Assembly (NCBI GenBank): GCA_040954595.2
Contig: CM082588.2
Coordinates: 1,178,001 to 1,242,000, forward strand
Source: Balanoglossus misakiensis
Taxonomy: Eukaryota > Hemichordata
Reading direction: 5' to 3'
DNA: 64,000 nt
Made by a program: the position numbers and the translations under genes. The notes beneath the pieces were generated by a model. That model was not told the DNA's origin. It did no database searches and worked only from the letters and a program-made list of their open reading frames with translations. How positions within the stretch are numbered: position 1 is the first letter of the stretch; every line of letters starts with the position of its first letter. Shown piece after piece: positions 49,030 to 61,845 of this stretch.

Positions 49030-49441
49030 ATTATGGTCTTTTAAAATTAATTATATTAGTATTTCTGAGACTTTTGAGTATTTCTGCGACTTTTGTTGGC
49101 AATTCCATTATGACTTTCCACTGTAAGCAACGGACTGCTCGTTCCAGATTTTATCTCAGATTGAAAGAAAGTAGAAATAACTTGATTAATGCAACTTTAT
49201 CCTTGGATGTAATTCGACACAGCATCTTTTGGCGCAAAACATTTGCTGACTGTTTTTAGACTTGTTAATATTCTTTTCCGTGACACTGTTAATCATTTGT
49301 GACTGTGTCTGTTTTTTCTTTCTTTTTATTGTTGTTTTGTGTGCTTTTAACTATTTTTTTTCTTTGTTGTATTTGTTTTTTTTATGAGCATGCCCTCGAA
49401 ATAAAGATAAATAAATAAATAAAGATAAAGATAAATAAAAT
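49030..49441 (+). mobile_element. Probable 5'-truncated non-LTR retrotransposon tail
   Basis: A short open stretch (about 49074-49259) is followed by a T-rich region, then TATGAGCATGCCCTCGAAAT and an (ATAAA/GATAA)n tail ending near 49440. A tail of short A-rich tandem repeats is typical of CR1/L2-type elements. No reverse-transcriptase motif is visible in what remains, so the assignment is tentative. Confidence 0.4.
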
Positions 49442-50280
49442 ACTCGATTCGAGAAAACGTTAATATTGGAGCGCCCTCTCTCTATTACACATAAAATTCT
49501 GTCATGTATTTTTGTCTTGTCGGCCGAAACTATTCAGGGCACAAGGGAGGCGATCGCGACGGAGCAACACTTAGCTACACATGTTGTTATAAAAGCTGTG
49601 CGGTGTGCTAACTATATATTGCCTCCAAACTGTTACTGCCACATTCTATAAATCGGTATTCTATTTTAAATATATGCCAAACCAAGCTAATATGTACTAT
49701 ATGAGATGTGTTGATATTTATAAATACTTGGAAGTAGAAACAATGCAGTTCTTCAACTTGCCCCCCCCCCTCCCAAAGTTCCGTTGGTGAATCCCTAAAA
49801 AGATTTATTACACCCGTCTCCAAGGCAACACAACAATAAGCACGTGACTTTTACGTCAGGCAGGAGACCCACTGTTATTCGCAAACAGCAACCAATATGG
49901 CCGCCACTGTTTGATGTTCACGAGAGAAACACAGAGTGGAACTTCGAGGAGATCTACGGTATAAACCTGCTTCACAAAGTAAATCCAGTCACTGTAGGAC
50001 AGCTTCAATAACCTCCTCAAGTCGAGATATTCTGTGTGATTTCTTTTCTTCATATTTACGTCAGATCGCCCGTAACCGGCATATACTCTCTACCGGAACA
50101 GAGGTTCGAACTTTGAGCATCCCAGCCATCTCATAGTCGCAATCAGATGGTTCAACCTGCTCGGTGGTATACATCGTTTCATTTGTTATCGTTTCCTGCT
50201 ACCTGTCCCGGACAAACCAAATCCAGTCTTTCAGATGCCACCACTGTTTTTAGATCCTCTCTTTTATTAGACAATTGGCT

Positions 50281-53200
50281 ATGTTCAGCCTGATGGGGAA
50301 CTGTTTTGTTTGGATCAAAGAGAGGCGAGAGCCTCCAAGGTAAGTTCTCATCTTTATCAATTTGAATGAATTATTGAATATTTATGATTGACATTGAGAA
50401 GCTATCATTGACATACCCTGTTTAACTTTTATTTATTTCGTCTCAGGAAAGTGACATTATGTTTGGTTGGTCTTGATAATGCTGGCAAAACTTCTGCCAT
50501 CAAAGGCGTCAAAGGAGGTGAGTGTGAAATGAACATAATATAATATAATAATATTTGATAACTTCAGAATCTATACAAACAATAGATGCAACGACTTAAT
50601 TCTGTCCAGTGTTGGTCACAATTGTGTTGTTATACAACAGTTTTTTAGGTAAATGAACGTTGGTCTTGGAGGTGATCATTATCTGTATGTACACCATGAT
50701 TTGAGCAATGAACATGATCTCTGACATTTAATTGGGTACCAAAAGTTTGATATCAGATTTGATAAGACTGGTCAGTTTCTTTGTTACCGTAGTCACCCTA
50801 ACATGATTGTAAACTGACACTATCTGACACAGTGCTGTCATTCTATGGGAGTGCATTGAACTTTGAATTTTTGAATCAACTTCCTTCCAGTGAAGAGTTT
50901 CTTGCAGTTTGTAATTCATACACACACTTAGGTTTTAGTCATTGATCCCACCTGCCCACTACCACACCTAGTGCCATTGACTTGTGGTGTAGGGATTGTA
51001 ATATAGAGTAACCAATTCAATGCTTACAGTCATATAGGGCAAGGTCAACATTACAGTCATACATCAAATAAACATTTTTTTAAACACAGCAGGTTACTAA
51101 GTACTGATCAGTTCAGCACACACAGACTGACCTGGACAAAAAACAAGACACCTGCAGAGTAAATTAGCAAAATTATACTCAATTTTTACTCTGCTGTGTA
51201 ACTGAATTGTGAATTGCTGGAATTACCCACAGGAAAATTGTGGCAATTAGTTATTACAGCCTCATACATATCAGCTTCTTGACTGGTAAATGTACTGAGC
51301 CATAAAGTTAACAAAAATGATTAATTCAACCCCAGGGTACAGGGTATCGTCATTGGAACCAAGGTGTAGAAACAGAGATAAGTTTAATTCTCAAGATGCC
51401 AAAATGACCATCTTCTCGCTATTTTCCCTTCCACTCCTTACAGAGTCTCTAGAAACTGTCGCCCCTACGATTGGATTCTCAAACGTGGACTTCAAAGTGG
51501 ACAAGTTCCAAATCACCGTCTTTGACCTTGGTGGTGGCAAGAAGATCCGCAGCATCTGGGGAAACTATTATGCAGAGAGTCACGGCGTTGTGTTCGTCAT
51601 CGACGCTGCAGATCAAGAGAGGCTCCATGAGTCCAGGGAAACCCTGAAGGCACTACTCAGTAATAAACGCGTGCAGGGAAAGCCGTTGTTAGTGTAAGTA
51701 TAGCGGTATAAATAATATTATCGAGAAGCTGAACAGACTTAGGAAAAAGACAGGATGAATTCTAGACTATACTTGACAGGAAGTTTACAATTGTCATTAT
51801 AGTACCAGTGCTTGGGACAGCCTGTTAATAACCACTCAGCCCCCAGGAGACCATTCTACCATATCCTGTGGTGCCAATTAGAGCTAATTTATGGTGACTT
51901 TCCTTCTAATAAGTATTCTACTGTCTCGTTTTCACAGCCTTGCAAACAAACAAGATGAAGAGGGTGCCCTTGATGAAATTGACATCTGCGAAAAACTTAA
52001 TCTTGAAGATATGGTGAATGAAAGCCAGTGTCCATGCAGGGTGGTAAGTTATTCTCAAATATGATGGTAACCAAATAAAGCTGATGATAAATATCCTCAT
52101 GCAAATTATAAATTCTATTTCTCTTGCATAACAAATGAAATTGAGAAGTAGAATGAACCACTGTCATATACCCTTCTTCTTTTTAGGAAACCTGTTCTGC
52201 AACTCTGGGAGTTGGCAAGAAAATGGACAAGTCGATCAGGTCAGGGTTCAAGTGGCTTCTGATGACCATCAGCGAGGAGTGGGAGGAGCTTGGCGACAGA
52301 GTGGAGAAGGACACCAAGGAACAGAGAGAGCAAGAAGCCATCGAGTTGAAAGAAAGAATGGAACGTGTCAGGAAAGCCCGAGAAGAAAGGTGAAATCATT
52401 GTACTAAAATGCTCTTCTTTGTAACATGGATAAGACTTGCCATTATAGGAACAAAGTTTATTTTTTGGTCAGTACCAAAAAGCATGTCACACTGATATTC
52501 CCATAAATCATTTGAAATCTTGGTATTTGCAGGGAAAGGCAGGAAGAGGAAAGGAGGAAAAAAGAAGGAATTGAAAAGGAAGACAGTGAGGATGATGATG
52601 ATGATGTCCATGTTGATGCCAATCCATTCAAACCAGTAGATGCTATCAAAGTAAGTGTTTCGCTGTCACATTTATTGGCCAGTATGCCCTCAGACATTCC
52701 TATGGCCCATGCAGATCCATACACACTTCTAGAGCAAAGAGTGACATTGTTACATTTTCTTTTCGTAGTTTGATGGCAAGGCAAAAAAGCCCAAGAAGAA
52801 ACCGACAAAACAAGAGAAACTCCCAGAAGACACGGATGAAGACAAGACAAAAATGAACAAACACAAACCGTACGTGTCTGATGAAGACGATGAGGAAATT
52901 GTAACCAGGAAAACACATAAAAGTCCAAGGACGAAGAAGAAGAAATCGCCACAGAAACAGCAAATCAGCGATGAATCAGAAGAACTGTCTCCAAAATTAA
53001 CTCCTAGATCAAGGACTAAACGGAAAACGTATGGATTCTACCTGTCGGATAGCGACGAGGACAACAAAAGAACTCAACAAACGGGACTTACAAGACAAAA
53101 GTTGGCCAATGACTTCAGCAGTCAGAGTAAAGATGGGTATGATAGTTACGAAATGGACAGCGCTAGTATCGAGAATGATTCCAAGGCTGTGAGAGCCACA

Positions 53201-54031
53201 AAAGGTCATCGAATTATTCAGGTCACGTCGGATAGAAGTGAGGAAGATGATGATGAGGTTGTTGCGGTGTCGCGGTCCAAGAAGAAAGTGAAGGATTCGA
53301 CGTTGGAACAGGATCGTTACATTTCAAGGAATGATGATGATGAAGACATGATGATTGCACAGATGAGGAGAGAAGTTGCAGGTAAAAGAACAGTGTGGTG
53401 TGGTAGTGTCGTGTAGTATGCATGTTGATGAACCAGTACATCATCGGTCATGTCCACATGGATATTTTTATCACAAGAGAAGGACAGTGCCATTGACACT
53501 CTTTTCCCCTTTTGCAGAAGAAAGCGAGAAGAAAAAGAAGAAGAAAAAGAAACTCAAGAAGAAGAACAAATTAGCACCGATGCCGATAGAAGGTGAAGAT
53601 GATTTCCAACCACCCCCTCTTCCGGCTCCTCTCAAAGCACCATCATGGGCACAAACTCCGGGACAGAGAAATATCTTCGAATCCAAACCCTCCAGGCCAC
53701 CCAGACTAGCACCTCTCATGGAGAAGAACACACCCAGGGCTGGCAGTCCTGTTGAGGCAAATTGTAAGTGCTTAGGTCACATGAAAGTCACATGGTAGTC
53801 ATATGACCTAACATATTGCCTGGTATTGGATAGGCTGTATGTTCAATAGTAGGCTTATTCTTAGACATGAGATGACTGAACATCTGCAGGTTTATAATGG
53901 GATTACTGATAATATTTTGTTTTAACTTGACAGCTTTTGGAGCTACGAACTGGGGGCTTGCTGAAGATCTTCCAGAACTTCCAAGAAGGACAAAACCAAA
54001 CACGGATGAGGATGATGACATTATGACATAG
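50281..54031 (+). CDS. ARL13B: ARL13B ciliary Arf-like GTPase, complete, 9 exons, 587 aa
   Basis: Ciliary-membrane GTPase that acts in Hedgehog signalling and as exchange factor for ARL3. Exons: 50281-50339, 50447-50517, 51444-51693, 51938-52043, 52187-52389, 52533-52650, 52769-53381, 53518-53763, 53934-54031; phases close (1764 nt). The start MFSLMGNCFVWIKERREPPR matches vertebrate ARL13B (MFSLMASCCGWF), with one of the two palmitoylated Cys kept. P-loop GLDNAGKT is at 28-35, switch I Thr in PTIGFSN at 52, DLGGG at 71-75 (ARL13B-type, lacking the usual catalytic Gln) and NKQD at 130-133. A charged coiled coil follows, then a long Ser/Asp/Lys-rich tail in exon 7 (613 nt), a Lys run and a Pro-rich end (FQPPPLPAPLKAP). 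The tail makes it longer than human (428 aa). At the place of the human RVEP cilium-targeting motif there is KLAPM, so the Val is Leu. Confidence 0.97.
53382..53517 (+). other. Short ARL13B intron with open reading frame on its left edge
   Basis: The intron between exons 7 and 8 is only 136 nt. Reading through its donor would add a few residues and reach a stop within it. It is spliced in my model because GCAG|GTAAAA and TTTTGCAG are good sites and the next exon continues the expected Lys-rich and Pro-rich tail. Confidence 0.6.
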
Positions 54032-55430
54032 GGAAACCCTGATTGTATGATTGCAATAACTGTGCATCAGTTTGTGTGCGTGTGTGTATGAGTGTGTGTG
54101 TGTATGAGTCGCGACCATGCCAAAATACAGTGACATTCCCATTGGAGGAACAGCAATCAAAGTTTTGGCGTTACATGCTGAAGATTCTGTCAATGCTGGA
54201 AGTGTTGGATAACTTTTATCTTCAAGCTGTGTGAGACTTTCTATAAACATAGATTAAGAAAAGACTGCACATCGCTACCACCGCAGAAATACCAAGCAAA
54301 TGCTGAATACACGGATCTGTCTTCCTGTATAGACATTTCTGCATCCATGGCAACCAGACTGCTGAAAAACGCAACACGAAAGTACAGTGCATGATCATAT
54401 TCAAGTCCGAGTGAAATCAGTCATTAGCATTTCTTTACAAAATGGCATTTTGCCGCTTGCATGCAGGTGTTATGTCCAAGCTTTACTGCAGTTACCATGA
54501 TGACTGTATTCAAAGATTATGACTAATTAGGCTGCGTGATTATGATGACTGTGTGTCTATTAGAGTGGCAGGAGTCATTTTGGGGTAGATGGGGATGTGG
54601 GATGTAGAATGGATAGGGATAGGCTGAAACACTGGGCCAGAGAGTTGTCCAGCTTGTAGAGATCTAACTATTCCCACCATTATCCAAGCTGATTTTAAGA
54701 ATGATGAAGTCAGAAGTGTACAGTGTAAAAAATATTGATGTATATTGCTTATTTAAAATAAAAAGGTCATTTTTATATATCCTTAAAAATAAAAAGCATT
54801 ACACAGAGGACATGATGAGTACTGATAGATTTACTTAAAATATGTACTTGTTGATTCAGGAAAATGAAAACAAAATCATTCAATCATCTTGATTTTTATG
54901 ATTTTTTAAATAAAAAGAAAAATAGAATTTTTCTTATATTTTCGATGTCCAACAGTGCTACTGTGTATACCAAAGCCTTGCTCTTTTGCTTGTACTTTGC
55001 ATTTCAGAGCTTCTTCTTTTGTGAAATTGATTATTTATAATATTGATTGAGAGTTTATACATTTCCAAGACTTCTAAGGTGCCTTGACTGATCTTAGTCT
55101 TTCACCCCTCATTCATGTAAATAGGGCTGACCTAGTCATTGTGAACAATAGGGTTACACCAAAACTGTGGTGTTGAAAGGGGGTAAACATATGTTTTTAC
55201 AACGTGCAGTATACAATCATGTTTTCAAGTGTGAATTCATTGTGTATTCGTCTTTCGACATGATGATGTCATTGCCCATTTGCATCATGGGTATTCTCTC
55301 TCTCTCTTTGAAACTTTTTATATTTACTTTGTAAATTAATGTGATTTTAAATGTAATCTGTGATTTTTGTCATTGATCCTTCAACGTGCCATGCAATAAA
55401 GATTAAATGTTAATGTTTTAAAAGTGTATT
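54032..55430 (+). other. ARL13B: ARL13B 3' UTR
   Basis: No coding exon is seen. A (GT)n-rich stretch lies at about 54070-54108. AATAAA at 55395-55400 is followed by AT- and GT-rich sequence and would give a 3' UTR of about 1.4 kb. Earlier AATAAA words near 54770 could give shorter forms. Confidence 0.5.
55395..55400 (+). promoter_or_regulatory. Candidate poly(A) signal for ARL13B
   Basis: Canonical AATAAA followed within 40 nt by TGTTTTAAAAGTGTATTAA-like downstream sequence. It is the last strong signal before the next gene on this strand. Confidence 0.45.
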
Positions 55431-56551
55431 AACTGATTCTGTCCTAGTCTTTTCCCTCGTCAAGTTTTCATAATTACAGTCATATTGAGACCGACTCTGT
55501 TGACTGTCTAAAGCCATAGATTAGATCTGGCATAACTAATGATGTGGATGCCCACCAAACAACCATCTTCAAACAGTCTGCTTTCAAATACTGAAAATGG
55601 GGTCAAGCTCACCCTGACCTGAGTAATAGATCATGTTTTGTTAGCCTTTTGCAAGTGCTACTACAATCCAAGACAAGACACGACAAGACAAGAATGTATC
55701 AGTAACGACAATCACATAATATGAAATGAGAACTTAAAATATAAAGGTGAAAAAACTGACAAAATGGTTCAGTTTTGAACCCACAATACCCAGAAGCACA
55801 ATAAAGCACCAGAAAAAAAAAACATGATCCAAAAATGGTGGATTTAACAGCAAAGTATACACCAATTTAATTTCAAAAGCAGGGCTCTTTAAATATCAAA
55901 GCTTCACCTGAGTCAAGCTTGGGCAATCACAATCAACTTGATGAGAGTTTTTACTTTCTTTTTACATGGGTCATTTGTACATAAAATGAATTGGTTTGTT
56001 GAGTCTGTGCCAAGTAGCTTTTGTAAGTTGAAAAGACTTTCGTCTGTTAGAGTCCTACAATAGTTTTCAATTGACAATTTGACAGTTAGGTTGCTTTTGT
56101 TAAAGACGCGCGCAGAACTTTTGACAGAACCCCTGGGATATTTTCTAAACTTGCAAAAATACAGATTTATATACTGGTTTCCTAAAAGGGGTAATCTCGG
56201 TAATTCACCTCTGCATCTTGTGTTTACTCTCAGTATTATTAAAGAACTACAGCTTTTATAAATGTTATGACTTGGTCTTTTGTGTTGAACACTTCAATTC
56301 AGTCCACACACACTTCTATTCTTGCCCACCCATATCAAGCTGCCACCCCTCCCAAACAATACAACCAACCGGGAAGTGGATGTCCATTTCACCGGTCACC
56401 CCGTGTCACGTCACTACAAACAGTTGTTGCCATTTTTGCGTAGTCTGCTGTGAATGGTAGCAGACAAGTGTAAGGTCCGAGTCAGCGCTGGGGGAATTTG
56501 TATATTTTTGTTCACTCGCGATCGCCGTCTCTGGATTCTCTGTATGAAGCC
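55431..56551. other. Spacer before the zinc-finger gene
   Basis: No supported exon. The right end (about 56390-56551) is less AT-rich, with CGTCACG, CACTCGCGATCGCC and GTCCGAGTCAGCGC words, and is the likely promoter and 5' UTR of the next gene. Confidence 0.4.
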
Positions 56552-59500
56552 ATGATTTGTCCCAGATGCTTCGATGATGTCGGTTCAGAAGATGATCTCC
56601 AAATGCATTACCTTTCGAGCTGCAACGGCAGTCCGCCAGGTAAAATTGGAAACTGATTTTGACGTGTCGATTTCATTCATCATGAAACTGACATTCTCCC
56701 CGAGGAACTCATCGCGATCGGTAGCGTTGTAAAACATTGTGATCACCGATGGCATTTTTTTTCTCATGTACAGATGATCAACTGACGGGGGATGCAGAGG
56801 TAATATTTCGATGGTACAAAACAGTTCCAGTTGATGAGGAAACGACAGAAGTTTTTATGCTGACATCTTTTGGAGAGGTGAAACATTTACTATACCAGTA
56901 CACAGTAGTAATGTAGTGGTCTATTGGACAAGTCCAAACCCACCATCATCGGACACTGTATTTAATAATTTATGGGAAAAAAATGAGGCGTGAAATTTTC
57001 ATGGCGGTAGCCAATCTCACATTGATTAAAATCATAAACTAATCAAGTTTAATTGTTATTTGTTAGCTTTCCGATAACAATCAATTAATCTTTGTGTAAA
57101 CTTGCTTGGCTATTGACTGTAATGGTGCCACTTCAGATAATGTTACCCAGACTATGCAGACAGTAGAGCGAAATAACCCAGACCAACGTCTGTTGTTTTT
57201 CGCATCACTGACACTGTATTCTCTATGGTCACTCTATTACTGGTCATTAGGTTTCAGTAATTTGTTCCACGTTTATTCAATTTCTGTCAAACGCCCTCTG
57301 CAAAAGGACAAAAGTGAGACGTTTCTGCTTTCAAACAAATGATCCGTTTTGCGTTTATTGTGCTATTTGCTTTTCAGAACGTCTGACTTCTCCATAGGCA
57401 GTTGGCCTGAGGACATTGATCTGACAATGGAAAATAAAGAAAAAAAATTCATGTGAAAATTATAAAAAAAATTAAACCTTTGCCATATACTGGATCAAGG
57501 AAAGTTAGGGGGGGGGGGGGTTACAGACAGACCATAACTACTGTCCTGGACTAGTAGTAACATGTATCTTACAAAACCATTCAGGACCATTGTTTTGTTT
57601 TTGTGAAATTTACCAAGGCAAATGAGGCGACTGGTCAAAAAATTTGGCCCTTGTCCTCAATGATTGGTTTGTTCAGGTGATCTCTGGCCCCATTGTGTGC
57701 AAACTCACTGACTCTGAATACATGTCACCATGTTTTCATATTAAATGATTATGGTACACTTCATAACCGACATCGTCGCTGGTCATCAGATCTCCCAAGA
57801 GACACTGTTGCATTGTGTTTCACCTCACACCCCTAATGCACATTGATAGTGTTACAGTCGGGCTGAAACGTGCGAGGATAAAACCGATTTTGTTGTTGTT
57901 GAAAACTTGCCAAATCCAGCCGTGGATCAAGAAATACTACATGTCACATGTATCTGATTGATAGGGTTGCCATGGTGACTGAAGTACTTCAACTGATCAA
58001 ATCTGTGTGAATGGCAAATTCGATTGGCCGAAATTCAAGAAGGGTGAGGTCATAGGTCATATAGTTCAAAACAATCAGTCAAGTACATGTTACAACATTT
58101 CTTTTAAGAAAATAACGATTTGCAGAGTTGGAAGAATGGTTTAATCTGAATATAAATTGCTGAAATTAAATTCCTGTGGTGTTACATTGCCTGAATATGT
58201 CATGAATTATAAAGCACCTTCGCTGATAAAGCAGGGAGGGTTGGCGATTGTACAAGTTTGTCGGTCGGTCCTCATAGTAACGTTAATCACTTTTTGATTG
58301 GCGTTGCCGAGGTTACGAGTAGGTCTAGAAGTAACTATGCTGCAGGTCTGGTGTGCACAGAAGTGTGACTTCAGCTGTCTGTGATTTTCTGTTGGGTTGA
58401 CCCGTCCAGCATATTGCTAAAATCGCTTTGCTATGTTCTCATATTTTCCCAGCAAAATGATCAAATTTGTCACTTTTGCATACTTGTACAGTCAGGTTGA
58501 ATCATGAACTGCTCAATAAAAACTGCAGGTACAGTATGTGGCAACATGTACTTGTACATCACAGAGCTACTTGACACTGTTTAACTTTAAGTATGCCTAT
58601 CTCAATTGTGCAAGCAACATTTATGCAGATTTGTCACCAGCTTCTGGATTTAAACGTAATTTTAAAGGGGCTTTAATTCAGGAAAAGATTAAACCGTAAA
58701 AGAATGAGTGTCTCTGTGCGACATTCCAGAATATCTTAGAAGAAGTGCCCTAAGTAAAATATGCAGCCTTGTTTTCATTGTTACAGAACATGTCCATGCT
58801 TGGGTTTACCCATTTGCTTGTAAACAGCGGGTATTATACCCAAAATAATGGGCTTCCATGGTATTGTTTGTCTTTCATGGTGACTGGTTATTGTTGTCGG
58901 TTTATTTAGGCTCACTCACCCATGTCCACAGCTTCTGCAGTTTACTGTAGACGTTCGAACCGTTGAACGAGCGGGCGGCGATTTCAATTTATATTCCATT
59001 CTGGTTTTAACTGTGAATTCAATGTCTTCAGGAGTTTTGGACTTCAAAACTGTGGAGTCTCATCTTTTCTGACTATCAGTGAAGTATTTGTTCAGAATAT
59101 CTGCGTGGAAATATTTAGTAGTATGGCAACAGTTTTAGATTAGATTAAAATGGGGCTAACAGCCTGGTGGCAAATTGGTATCATTTTGTGGACATAGGTA
59201 AATGGCCAGGTTGGAATGGTTTTGTGGTTGAAAATCAGTGATAAATGTCCCTTGACCTATTTTTACAGTCATGGTTGCCTTGAACAGAGGAAGCATTTCA
59301 CAAAGACTACAATGAAAGTAGTAGGAAATTATAAATTTAGCAGTGATAATCATTTTGGCATAAATAATTTAGTAAAGGAAATTTCTGTGAAACCAGTTCA
59401 TGAATATTTAATCAGGGTTCCACCAATTATGGAAATCCCAACGGTCTAGTTAATATAATTGCAATAAATGGCACTACTGCTGTCTGATGGCTTTTAGTGC

Positions 59501-60174
59501 TTTGTGATAAGCATGAAAGAAATAAAAATATTCAGATGATTGAACCAGAAAATAGCAATGTCCGGTGAAATTTTGTATCTTTTGAAATGAAATGTTTTGC
59601 CTGTGGCAGATCCAAACGACTCAGATTGTTAATTCAAAATGTTCTTACAATAATATCGGTACACTGTTCTGTAAATTGCAAGAATCGAATCCAGTCAATG
59701 ATTGTGTTAAATGGACAGCCATGAAAATACAAAATGCTGGTACGACTTAGTTTGACCTGTAACAGCTGTGTTTTATGAATTATCAAACACTGGGCATGGT
59801 CATGCGTCCATGGCCACATATCCAATATGAATATTATTTTTTTCTGGCTGTCAAGTCTACTGTCAGTGTCACACATATTCTAATGTTGTTATGGCAACCA
59901 GAGAACCATGGGTTTCACCTTTCACTACTGTACACATATCCATTCTCTCTCCAGGGTATGTGACTTACTATTTTCTGTTTTAATTTTTTGGATAACTAGG
60001 GAGACCCAGTTTCTCTGAAGTGGAACTCCCAAGAAGTTCACTTCCAGTCAGAGGTTCTTCTGGTTGCCCCGGGAAACCACCAGTGCCAGCTTGTGATTGG
60101 TGAAGACGTCCATGAACTGACCAAATTTAGCATCAAACCAGCAACCAAAGAGATAACACTAACAATCAAAAGTG
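56552..60174 (+). CDS. Unrecognised gene with N-terminal CxxC...HxxxxC zinc finger, first three exons; 3' part open
   Basis: Three exons join in phase: 56552-56639, 56774-56877, 60000-60174. Donors are GTAAAA, GTGAAA and GTAAGT; acceptors are TACAG and ACTAG. The start is chosen because an upstream ATG is stopped at once. The protein opens MICPRCFDDVGSEDDLQMHY, then LSSC: a CxxC-x12-HxxxxC finger resembling the N-terminal Zn finger of EEA1/rabenosyn (ICPxCxxxxGSxDxLxxHY) but ending in Cys instead of His. It continues VIFRWYKTVPVDEETTEVFM, LTSFGEGDPVSLKWNSQEVH and FQSEVLLVAPGNHQCQLVIG, a strand-rich piece like a beta-sandwich. I do not recognise the family. The third exon leaves one base for a further exon, so the gene continues. 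A membrane-traffic or ubiquitin-related role is a guess from the finger only. Confidence 0.6.
56878..59999 (+). other. Large second intron of the zinc-finger gene
   Basis: About 3.1 kb with no exon I could support. It holds a poly-G run at about 57508-57520 and short open stretches without splice context. Confidence 0.4.
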
Positions 60175-60503
60175 GTAAGTCGGTGAATGCTCTTAAAGTC
60201 AAAGGACAACTCCAAAGGACTCCGGCCCTTCTACAAGGGAGTTTTGGTTTAGTCCTGTTGTTTTCACTACATGGTTGGACTCATATATTTGTAAAGGGGG
60301 TACTCCACGGTCCCTGGCAACAGGCAGATTTTGACCTTAAAATTTGGGTCGGAGTGTAAACGGAACAAATTGATAAAACTCATCAATCAATCAGTCAGTC
60401 AAGTTGGTTATCAAGTTCCTGTGGCTTTGGTATTGTCATTAGTGACTGAGGCTTGTGCAGTTACACTGTGCAAGGTTTTCACTGTGGCTTTTAAACACAC
60501 AAG

Positions 60504-60561
60504 TTAGTCTCGGTTACCCAGACTCCTCTGCTTCTTCCGTTGGCTAGGTAACCGAGACTAA
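60504..60561. mobile_element. 58-bp MITE with 15-bp terminal inverted repeats and 8-bp target-site duplication
   Basis: The ends are TTAGTCTCGGTTACC and GGTAACCGAGACTAA, perfect inverted repeats. CACACAAG directly flanks both sides (60496-60503 and 60562-60569). An 8-bp duplication points to hAT-like mobilisation. It lies in an intron or downstream flank of the zinc-finger gene. Confidence 0.85.
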
Positions 60562-61810
60562 CACACAAGGGTGATCTATATGGATGTATCATTCACTGTA
60601 TTCATATTTGCATAAAGTCACTGTGGTAGACAACATGCTACACTCACAGACTTTCAAAATAAATCATTTTTGACTCTCTGTTGTTTTGGCACTTGTCCAA
60701 TGACCATACAGCGTTGAAAGACACCAGTTTCTTATTGCTGTCATTGGACATGTCCTGGCTGTCACTTCTACCACAGTTGCTAGGAACTGTGGCATTATGG
60801 TCACCATGGTGATATAGCAAAACATGCCAGCTTTCTAAGCCTGCAATCAGCAAGTATCTGACTACATGTAATTATTTTTGTCAGAAACTGATATTTTCTA
60901 TATTTAAAGTTTTTGAAACTATAAATCATTAATGTTTTGAATCTAACACAAAAGTTGAAGAACCAGCTTACACTCAAAACTGGAAAGTACACTTGCTACA
61001 AATCAAAACAGATCACCAACCAGGAAGACATCATCATGGTTCACGGTATCACATAGATCTCGTTGAATTGTCAGATCCCCTGAAGCCACAGACAGCTTAT
61101 CTAATAGGACTCCTCTTTATCTTTTCCACTGTACACACGTGACCATGCATATTGATTTTTTCTGATGAGGACAATGATCAACTGCTTATTTATGTGTCCT
61201 GTAATTGTTTCATTGACAAGACAATGTTTGCTTTTTTGTCACTGGGAATCCTATGCCCTGGTTTATTGATTTTTGACCGCTGGTCTGCACAAAAATTGAC
61301 TTAATCATTCAGTGACAGTTTTACTGTTTATCATCTCAATTCTTCCATCAAAAAATAACAGTAAAGCTGTAATTTAACGTAGATGTTTCTCAGAAACTAA
61401 GAAACATGGAGAAAGTCTTTTCATTTTGATATTCTTACGCAGGCCACACATGCAGAAGAGGTGATGCAGACTGCAACCCTTGAACTCTAACTGTTATAAT
61501 CCCCCAACCAATCAAAATGAGGACAAACCATTTTGCAAAATAGGGTGGCCAGACTGTAGAAATCAACAGGTGTCTGCAGCAGTATATGATGTGTATACTG
61601 AGAACTGGTTGATTTTTTTAAGTACTACTAGTAAAAATAAAGATGTAAACTTACAGGAAGTAATTTGCCACATTGGAAGGCTCTTCAAACAGATCCAGAT
61701 GCAGTAGCAAATGGCATGCTTATACCAATTGTGAAGCATTTTGTGTTTGGTCACTGATGGCTTGAAGTTCTGTAGATCAACTTTTCACTAGTCAGTTGAA
61801 CTTCTTTCAG

Positions 61811-61845
61811 ATCTTGCTGCTCTTGCTTCAGCATCACTCCACCTT
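61811..61845 (+). other. Tentative exon of the zinc-finger gene
   Basis: An acceptor (CTTTCAG) and a weak donor (CTT|GTACCT) bound 35 nt. With the single base left by the exon ending at 60174 this reads DLAALASASLHL and ends in phase 0, which fits the next candidate. Support is only phase compatibility. Confidence 0.2.

Larger units (their letters stand above)
48265..50280. promoter_or_regulatory. Divergent spacer between akirin and ARL13B
   Basis: The start codons face away from each other 2.0 kb apart, so both promoters lie here. The akirin 5' UTR occupies the part just right of 48264. The ARL13B 5' UTR occupies the part just left of 50281, where CACGTGAC (about 49839) and GACGTCA-like words lie. 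Repeats fill the middle. Confidence 0.5.

Noticed and set aside
49074-49259. Short frame before the A-rich repeat tail, considered as a gene.
   Set aside because: Better explained as the decayed 3' end of a retrotransposon; no motifs.
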